Shown here: positions 1-8,200 of the stretch, piece by piece
Position numbering within the stretch: the first letter of the stretch is position 1
Layout: each line of letters opens with the position of its first letter
Assembly (NCBI GenBank): GCA_028565635.1
Contig: JAOXYB010049358.1
Coordinates: 1 to 11,898, forward strand
From: Phoronis ovalis
Lineage: Eukaryota > Phoronida > Phoronidae
DNA: 11,898 nucleotides
Reading direction: 5' to 3'
Translations under genes and position numbers: made by a program
The notes under the pieces: generated by a model
What the model was told of the DNA's origin: nothing
Database searches by the model: none
Seen by the model: only the letters and a program-made list of their open reading frames with translations

Positions 1-1930
1 TGTCTCAGATTTTATAATGTTTCTTAGTTCTTATTTAATGATGTTCTTCTATAGATATAGGTGTAATAAAAATGAAACATTTCTGGCAGTTAGGTTTAAT
101 TAAAATTAATTATCGATATTTTTTTCTTTAGTAAACTGTTTAGAATTCAGAAAGTGTAAAGTGTGAATAACTTGTCCAGAACGAGTCGCATGACATCGTC
201 TTTCAACGTAACCAATTGTTTTGTTCCTGAAAATGATGTTTAATTTTGATAAAATTGTGGAATAAATATGCATATGCATGTATAGCAATTTTGTACTAAC
301 ATAATAGGAGGTTACAATAAGCTTTCGTATAAATTAATAATAATAACTTTTACAGTAATACACTTAGTTATATTAGTCCCAGCTTGCACTAGTTATCTAA
401 AACAGGGACTTTTGTATAATGGTGAATTACAAAAAGAATTATGATAATATACATGATTCCTTGTATATGCCTGAATAGCATCTTTCCTTTCGCCAATATG
501 TTTAGTGTCCAAAATGCAAGGCACTCTGCTTTATATGACGCATTTTATAGTTTACAAGGTATAAGGTCTACTATTTATTATTTAATTAAATACTACAAGC
601 TTTGCTTTACAAACGGCTGCTACCGATTGACATATAATAATTACAATGCAGTATATTTGTGGGCCTCCATTACTGGACTAAATCACCTTAAAATATCGTA
701 CATGTGTTCTGCAAATATATGCATGCGCTGCAACAGTATTATATAACTGTACACTATATTGTATTTCATTAGATAGAAAGTCCTGACGTGTCAAGATTTA
801 CTACAGTTTAAAATTTATTCGATTGGCCGATAAATTAATTACTCCAGCGGATGGACAAATACATGTCCCTAAACAAGACTTCACCATTAAAAGATCCTAT
901 GCATGACCAACGGTTAATTATTGACCATAATTGACAAATTCCAGAAACCTAAAACTCCCTATTCAAACACGCCCTTTTTTTACTCTAAACGCGGAAGGCG
1001 CGTTACGGGCCCAGTCCTGGAAAAAAAATATTTTCACACCTGTTTGGTAGTAAGCATGCGTACAAACATTAACTTCAAGCAGTACTAGTTTGTTCCTACT
1101 ATTCAAAATTTCAACAAATATATATTCCCCTGGGTTTCAAAGTTATAAATGTGAGAATCGTGAAATTTATATATCTACTTGCTTGATGCCCTTGAAAGAA
1201 GCTTCTTGCTACCCTAATAACTCTGTAAAGTAGAATTCTATAAATTAGACAATCAAGAAGTATAAAATTAGAATGACAGGAATGGTCAACGAATGTTGAA
1301 ATATAGGTAACAGTGTCCTGAAATTTGGGATAAATTTAAAATTTCTTCTCTGTTGAATGTTGACAAGTATTCCTAGATGAATGCCCTCAGACGTTTTAAT
1401 AACTTCTTTTCTCATTGTATACTTTAATTAGTAATCTAAGTAGTTTGATAAATTTTTTGATGAAAAAGAATAATTTCACATAAATTGTGATTTCTCTCAC
1501 TTCGTGTGAAATTGTTGTTCAGGGAGAAGAAGGAAAATAAAAGAGAAACAATACTTTTTGCTGCCTTATATGTCAACCATAATCTGTGTAAAAACTTATA
1601 AGTTAGTTATGCATGAATAGCTTTTCAGTATAGACCCTGACCAGTATCGCCACGTTAAAGTATCTAAAAATTGTAAAAAAAACAAGGGAGTTAAAACTAA
1701 AAATATTAGAAATTAGGATTAACTAATCTGCATGTTAAAATAAGCGTAAGTCCAGAATAAAGTACAAGTACATGCCTGTTACTTCTTATCACAAATTCTA
1801 TTAGGCACGATAACATGCGGTTCAAACAAAAAAAGAGAACTTAATTACACGAATAGTATAAAAGAAATTGTGATCGTCCGGGGCATCAATTAATAACCTG
1901 CTGATTCTTACATATAGATATAATCGTACT
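1..1930. other. 5' flank, no convincing gene
   Basis: I see no recognisable coding region, RNA gene or mobile element here. An open frame of 101 codons on the + strand (441-746) has no domain I recognise and no supporting splice or promoter context. A small GC-rich pocket at about 988-1020 stands out from the AT-rich surroundings and contains the inverted pair AACGCG / CGCGTT (988-993 and 999-1004) around a 5-nt loop. A short inverted pair GGACA...TGTCC lies at 852-867. Confidence 0.6.
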
Positions 1931-2041
1931 GGACACTGGTTCCTGGGAACAATTGTCCATGCTACTTATTTTTTATTCCCCGGACACTCATTTCCTTTGC
2001 TGCTGTAAAGGAATAGAGTGTCCAGGTGGGAATAAATGTCC
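1931..2041. repeat. Foldback cluster of five GGACA-N4/5-TTCC motifs
   Basis: Five copies of GGACA-N4or5-TTCC occur in both orientations: + at 1931-1943, - at 1946-1958, + at 1982-1995, - at 2010-2023 and - at 2029-2041. Two pairs form hairpins. The stronger has 17-nt arms at 1982-1998 and 2007-2023, matching at all but two adjacent positions, with the 8-nt loop GCTGCTGT; flanking TTTATTCCC/GGGAATAAA extends the pairing after a 3-nt gap. It may be a small foldback element or clustered protein-binding sites. Family unknown. Confidence 0.75.
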
Positions 2042-2426
2042 GCCGAAGGTACTATCAATAAATTGATCATTATTAGTGCTGAAAAGAAAATATATAAAAT
2101 TGCGGTTTTGGGGTCTTTCTTCAGCCTGTTGAACCACGAGCAACTCAATTATGATCCACTAGGTGGTGTATATCAAATGCAGGTTTTGTTGCATTTTTTG
2201 CTGGGGGTAAACAGATGCCTAATAAGGGATACCTTAATATAAATGACCAATCATACAGTAGTAACTTTATCATGAATATTAACATCAGACAAACTGTGTT
2301 TATAAAACTTAAAATTAATTGTACTGGTCGTGTATAGTGCACTGGGAGTGTAAATCACACTTTCTGACCTAAGAGGGGGTTATTAAGTTATGTTTTGGTG
2401 GAGTTGTGAAGCCCAGTTGAAAATTT
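2042..2426. other. Flank, nothing recognised
   Basis: Overlapping open frames occur on both strands at about 2036-2342, but none shows a domain, signal peptide or splice context. They look like chance frames beside the foldback cluster. No RNA gene or repeat is seen. Confidence 0.5.
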
Positions 2427-2665
2427 TGGATTTGGGTTGTATACTTCTTATTGATTTTTTTTATTGCTACCATAGAGGAATTAAAAAATGTGGATTGCTA
2501 TACGCACTGCTCAGTAAATAATTTGCATGACTATCGGGATTATGGAATTTAGTTTGTATCAATCACTGAGTTTGCATAAAAATGGATTGCTACTCAAATT
2601 TGGATTGCTGTCCATTTTCCAAATAATTTGGATTGGGTTTCTTACCGTAAGCTAAATATTGGATT
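2427..2665. repeat. Dispersed TGGATTG motif cluster
   Basis: TGGATTG occurs five times: three as TGGATTGCT (about 2490, 2583 and 2602) and two as TTGGATTGGG (about 2629 and 2659), with a related TTGGATTTGGG at about 2427. Spacing is irregular, so this is not a simple tandem array. The GGATTGG form contains ATTGG, the reverse of a CCAAT box. Function unknown. Confidence 0.45.
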
Positions 2666-3620
2666 GGGTGACAATTAAATATCCCGGCTGTATTCCAAAA
2701 AACTTGAGTGCTCTCCTCCTATTGCTAAATTTGATTTAAATATTATAAATATGTTGTGCAACCATATTTTATTTTTACAACATCCTTTAATACACAATTG
2801 CAACAGTCACATATACAGATTTAGACTTTTTGCATAATATTAATATATGTAGAAAGATTTAGGATATGAAAATTCTTAATTTATGATAACATGCAAGCTG
2901 TAACCTAGTCAATATATGTTCCCTGGTAAGCAGCCTGACCTTGTGTAAGAGTTGCAATTTAATATTTTAATTGTGTAAACATATCTATAGGTTCAGAAGG
3001 TTGTAAACAAACTGCCTTTCTAGAGTATCATCAGACAGTCACACTAAACTCAAATGTACAAAGAGGCATGAAAGTAAGCTCCAAGGCTGATATTTGAATT
3101 GAAACATTTGAGTATTTATTATGGATAAATGAAACGCATTTTAAAAAAGTTATGGATATGACTAAATTTAAAACTTGGGTTAGTTCCAGATTTAAAAAAA
3201 TTGACAGAAAATATTATTATCTTTACACTTGATGTGTGCTGCAGGGGTGGATATTTCTCTCTAAAAATCCCAGAGTTTTATTGATTTTCCTTGACATGCC
3301 GTATGTTCCAGTAGCTGGGCTTGATGATTTGCATTCCAATACCACTCTTTGAGTTCTATCCTTTAACTAGTTATTACATGAGTATAAATGTATATACCCT
3401 ATACACAATTGTATATACATATGAAAGTTTGAAAAGGCAGTAATAAATGCTGAAAAAAATTGTGTTAGTTATTTACAACTATAAGGGTTAGCACTGCATC
3501 TGTTATTTGACAATCCAGCTAATGTGAGACGGTTCATCAAGAGAAGTGTACTATCTAATAGCATACTTAAAAGTCAAAATAAGTGTCATACACAAATAAT
3601 TTACAATTCCTTTCGCCCAA
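2666..3620. other. Flank with one short hairpin
   Basis: No gene is seen. A perfect inverted repeat, ATGTATATAC (3388-3397) and GTATATACAT (3411-3420), encloses a 13-nt loop. Such AT-rich palindromes are not rare at this base composition. Confidence 0.5.
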
Positions 3621-3624
3621 ATAG

Positions 3625-3720
3625 CCAATTAAGCAGCTTGAAATGATGATTCTCCGAATCGTCGTTTTCTTGTTATGTTGAGCTGCTCGCTGGGCGGCCA
3701 TGGACATTTTCTCTATTTGG
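3625..3720. other. CpG-containing patch with nested stem and Kozak-like ATG
   Basis: A CCAAT motif (3625-3629) is followed by a nested stem. The outer arms are AGCAGCT (3632-3638) and AGCTGCT (3681-3687). The inner arms are AAATGATGATTC (3641-3652) and the complementary stretch from 3656 (GAATCGTCG...), with a TCC loop and mismatches that would be G:U wobbles in RNA. At 3696-3703 GGCCATGG gives a strong Kozak-type ATG (3700), but its frame stops after 21 codons. This could be an upstream promoter or non-coding first exon, or a structured RNA. There is no protein similarity to support a gene. Confidence 0.3.
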
Positions 3721-4753
3721 AAGTGTGTTTACAGTAGGTTTCCGAGTTGTGCTGTCTTCCTATAAAGTACTAACTATTGCTTTATGACAGTTACTCAGAT
3801 TTTTCTAATGTCGTCAGCTTAATTAGTTTCTTTAGAAATCGCTAAGGAATCACATAATCCCGAATTCCGTACGGATCATTCATGTAACGCGAATATGTCA
3901 CGAGCGCAATTTCCCATTTAGTGACCATTCAGCCTATTTAGGTACTTGCATGTATTTAGAGGGAAAGAGGCAAACTTGTTTTCCTACAGGTGTGAACGTG
4001 TCATATTTTATTATCGTGGGGTGGGATTCATTGAATTTTACTTCGGTCTGTGCAATGTGATAAAAGTTATGTTTTATTGTCATGTTTTAGGGTAGCAATA
4101 CTTTAATTTGTTTATGCAATCGAATTATCATTTTTTACTTCTGTGCAGTGAGATTGCTGAGATTGAACCCTTTCCCCAACCCTCTCCATTTTCCATCTCA
4201 GATACAGTATTTTGCAGGACGAATGTACGATATATCTCCATTGCAGTTCCCTGGAGTATACTCTAACCATTCTGAATGGCCGTCCAATGTAATTATCTTC
4301 AATTAGGAGTGTAAACTGTGATAGGCTGTGTACTACCTGTTTATGAATAGTTATTATTGTTGAGGTGGGAAAGGGTCGTCTTATTTTCGTGACCCGCAAT
4401 TGCAGAAGTGTATTATTTGTGATTCATGAAAAGCAATTTTATTTCCTTTGAGCTGCGATCACTACCTCCTATTTCCCCCCTCAATGGCACGTCACAACAG
4501 ATATTTCTGACATCATTTTACCGCATCACAAACCAGTACTTTGTATATACTGGAGAGCATAACTTGGAAACCTACTGTAACATGAAAGAAGCGCAATTTG
4601 TTAATTTACTTTATTTTAAAAAAATTTAAATTTTGCACAGAATTTCAAAACCCTAGAAGTACATTTTAAATTAATGTTAATGAAAAATTCGAAATATCGA
4701 TTTAAACTGATATTTAAACCAATGTTTATATTAGTAAATTGAAACACAGAGTG
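3721..4753. other. Distal upstream region, no supported gene
   Basis: A minus-strand open frame of 95 codons (4112-4399) shows no domain. On the + strand a long pyrimidine tract ending CTCAG at 4200 looks like a splice acceptor. The frame after it reads FPGVYSNHSEWPSNVIIFN before a stop, faintly like the start of a CUB domain but without its cysteine, so I do not call it an exon. Confidence 0.4.
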
Positions 4754-4853
4754 ACTTCCGGGCTACAGTGTTATCGACCAGGCGAGCCTTTATTTATATT
4801 GTCATTAGTGACATTTCCGTTTAGGCTTGTTTAATATAATGCACTATATATAG
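4754..4853 (+). promoter_or_regulatory. Candidate promoter: ETS-like site and TATA box
   Basis: TATATATA at 4845-4852 sits 80-87 nt upstream of the start codon and would place transcription start near 4875, giving a 5' UTR of roughly 55 nt. An exact ETS-type site, ACTTCCGG (reverse of CCGGAAGT), is at 4754-4761, about 90 nt upstream of the TATA box. An alternative model exists: CATTCTTACTTGTAG at 4902-4916 resembles a splice acceptor. If it is used, the first coding exon starts at 4917 and the true promoter lies further upstream. Confidence 0.45.
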
Positions 4854-4893
4854 CCATGCTGCATGTTAAATTTGCAACACTTATTCACCCGTC

Positions 4894-4935
4894 ATGCTGT
4901 GCATTCTTACTTGTAGACGGACATTTCAAAGATGA
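4894..4935 (+). other. Upstream ORF overlapping the main start codon (ATGA)
   Basis: If transcription starts near 4875, the first AUG in the mRNA is at 4894. It opens a 13-codon frame whose TGA (4933-4935) overlaps the main ATG (4932-4934) as ATGA. This layout would make main-frame translation depend on leaky scanning or on reinitiation. It disappears if the 5' UTR is spliced at 4916/4917. Confidence 0.35.
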
Positions 4936-5277
4936 TCCCTCTGACGAAGTCAAGTTTCTTACTGACACTAAATGTACTCATTTTTGCATGTTATATGACC
5001 AGCAGTGGTGTATCTTGCAAAAGTTCACATTATGTGCGAATCAAAAATCATCGTATAGATACCAACAGCCTTGAAGTTTCACTTTTTAATCAACAGCGTA
5101 ATACCTTGTGTTCACACGAATGTACGTCGTTAGGAGCTGCCTGTTATGCAGTGAACTACAACAGTAATACAAAACAGTGCCAAGTTATAACCTCAGGTTT
5201 TGAGCTAGTAAATCAGGTTGGTGGCAATTTCACATATGATGCAAACTGGGAGGTACTGTACAAGGAAGATGCTATAG
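4932..5277 (+). CDS. Exon 1: signal peptide and PAN/apple-like domain
   Basis: It encodes residues 1-115 plus the first base of Gly116. Residues 7-22 are a hydrophobic core following a lysine, and SSGVS|C around 28/29 is a plausible cleavage site. The PAN-like part carries the cysteine core C60-x3-C64-x6-C71-x11-C83, with YAVNYNSNTKQC between the last two and W106-E-V-L-Y near the end, typical of the family. C29 lacks the C-terminal partner that many apple domains have, so its pairing is unclear. N99-F-T is a glycosylation sequon. The donor is ATAG|GTGAGC, and the frame runs on to a stop in the intron if unspliced. Confidence 0.88.
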
Positions 5278-8200
5278 GTGAGCTGACATTAACGTTGATC
5301 TATTTCTTGGTATCATTCCGCTAGCCACGTGTAAACAAAATTAATTAGTTTAAAAATATATCTACCTAAAAAACGTACTTGTATTTAGACAATGAAAGGA
5401 ATAAAATGTTGGACAAACCGCGTGCAACATTACATATGCTCGCTGATATTAACAAACACTTGTGTATACATAGTACGCGCGAAATTGTCACTGATTAATA
5501 AAATTGCCACGATTGTTACAGCTGTACCCGTCCTATATATCAGTTGTATCAGCTTTTTTAAAAAATTGTCCCAACCAAATTGAATTTCAACTTAATTTTA
5601 CCCCTAGGATATTAGCACGTGAAAAGATAATCCAAACACTATTTTTATTTTAAAAATACGTGGTCTCTGAGAATTTTATCGAATAGTTTTATTTTTTTTT
5701 AAATAAACCAGATCTGTAACAGTAATGTTTAATAATCCAATATGTTGTGTCGACAAGGGGCAACCTTGCTTGATTTGAAACTTATTTTATTTTATACTAA
5801 ACATTTTAACTCACAGAGATGTATGAACATGTATATACTTTTGAAATATTATTTTTATGTATGATTCATAATTAAAACCAGTCCGAATTAAAATCGTACG
5901 GTTTTCATTGAACTCAATCTAGCATCGATTGGCTTCGCCGGTTCTCCCGTCAGTGCAATTAATATGGCAGACGCACGTAGCAACCCGCATAGTAACCATC
6001 GATTAAATATAAACAAGGTGACTCTAGCCTGTATGATTTTATTTCCAGAGCACTTGTAGTTTTATTTTGAGGGGTATTTAACATATTCTGTGAACAGCAA
6101 TATAAATTTCGAGAGCTAGTCGCAATGAAACAATGGTCGTAGTCACAGCTGCACGTAATTCTTGCTAGCAAATGACTAATTTAAGTACAAGCTCAATAAT
6201 TATACAAGTAACTACAACATCTTGCATGAGTGACAAATATCTTTCTTACGCTCTACTTGCAGCAGACCAATTCCATCTGTTTTCTTAGTCAGTAAGACGT
6301 GCTCCCAGCTCAAGGTATAAAGATTTATGATCTGGCCGCCACAACGGGGAAGAGAAGATCAAAACTTCTTATGATTTAAAAAAAAAGTTCAGATCCTTCG
6401 GCTGCAAATAACCTAGTTCACATTCAGAATCGCTAAAATTTTAGTAGTATGCGAATTATCTCACGTTTTATTTAAAAATGTGTAAACAGCGTTTTACTGC
6501 GGTAAAAAATCGATAAGTCAAATTAATCAACAACATATACTGCCATTACAACCATGTTCGCACCAATGTCTGCAGAAAAGCAAACTAAATAACGTTTAAT
6601 GATGTTTTTTTTACAATTTCGAATGATTAAGATGTTTTTTCTTATTGTAAAAAGGTATTTGGTAGAAAACAAAGGAAATTAAATGAGGGAGATATTTGTT
6701 TTATAAAAAATGGTTATTTTGGTTGCCAAGAGGGCGATTAACTTAAATTTAAGATAAAAAATATTAAAACAAAGTTAGCGGTTACAAAAAAATCAATTTA
6801 GTATTTGTAAAATATTTATGCGCTATTTTGGGTCATTGAGCATACGATTTCAATTTGTGTACATGTCGATACAATGATTCGTATATAATTCGTATATATT
6901 TTTTAAAATATCTGGAATCCAAAAAATAAGTTAATATTGATGAGAATAAATCCTTTATTTTGTTTGCATAAGTAATTTTACTGTTTTACGATTAATATTT
7001 GAATATCAATCTATATTATTGGAATCTTAGCTTGTAAAATTGGTGTGGAGATTTATGAGTTATAACAGTAGCTCTACCAACAAAGTTTGAATATACACGT
7101 TTATTATAGGATCAACTTGGACAAACTGGCTTGACAGGGATAATCCAAGTGGACAACGTGACGGAGAATATATCTCTAAATTTGCTGTGAGTATATCCAG
7201 GGGTAAAATTGGTTTAACACGCGCGCTGCAGTAATACCCGCTTGTATACAAAAAAATACGCTGTATTTAGCATTAGCGTTCATGACGTCCTTGATCGTTC
7301 TTGTAAGAGCATTTATTAAAGAGGGTAAGTTTCCAGTATGAAAAAAATGGCAGGTTTATACTTGTACTATTGAATGATGTTTTTAAAAACGTTTATCTGA
7401 TGCAACTGCATCCTGGTGCCTCAAAAAGATGTTCGAAATTGTGTTAAGGTAAATCATGCACTAAGCCATTTTAATGTTTATATTAAAATGCTGGATAGAA
7501 AATGAAGTTTGTAATCTAACAGTGTGTAGATTTAATTGTAGGATGAAGGTACAATTATTTGCGATGGCTTGACACCCCTTGCCGCTGAATGTCAAGCAGG
7601 AGGGATAGTATTCACTAGAGCTAACCTTAGCGGAATAAATGATAAACTGATGCCTGGCTACGATTGTTCAGAAATCAATGGACTAATGTGCCTTAATTCT
7701 GATCAAGTCGACGGCGAGTGCGATGATTATTCTATCAGATTTCAATGCCCGAAAGTCAGAGGTAAAATTATATATATATTCCTGATCAAAATTCTTTAGC
7801 AAATACTATTATATTCTAGTTTTCAGAAACTGTATACATCACAGTATTGGCATATTGATCGTGGTAAAACTTGATAAAGCTGACGCCTGGCTTCAATAGT
7901 ATAAGTATAAACCTGCCATTTATTTCATACTGGAAACCTAGAGAGTAAACTAGTAGACGACAATTCTACAAATACCGTGCGCGTAACGAAATAAATTCAA
8001 GTATTTGTAATGACGAATTGTAAAATTAACAATATTTAATATCAATTATTGGAATGCAACATCCGGGTGATTGATTGGTTCTCTATATTTAATATCAATG
8101 TTAACGCTAATTGCGATCGATAGTGCGTACAAATCCAGTATTCTTTAAAATTGGTTATAAATGTATGTACTACACAAACACTAATCCACGTATTATATCG

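Noticed and set aside
441-746. 101-codon open frame on the + strand
   Set aside because: No recognisable domain, signal peptide or codon pattern. A few frames of this length are expected by chance in 12 kb.
2036-2342. Overlapping opposite-strand frames of 60-68 codons
   Set aside because: They conflict with each other and show no domain; they partly read the foldback cluster.
3015-3040. Hammerhead-ribozyme-like core on the - strand (CTGATGA, 7 nt, GAAA); a similar one at about 3800-3820
   Set aside because: Stem II would be two base pairs or none, and no complementary sequences for stems I and III are present.
4112-4399. 95-codon open frame on the - strand
   Set aside because: The composition is unlike a known family, and there is no promoter or splice context. 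It overlaps the pyrimidine tract, whose reverse complement gives a purine-rich, charged peptide.
4856-5074. ATG at 4856 opening a 72-codon frame upstream of the gene start
   Set aside because: It lies 4 nt after the TATA box, so it would not be in the mRNA, and it is out of frame with the PAN domain.
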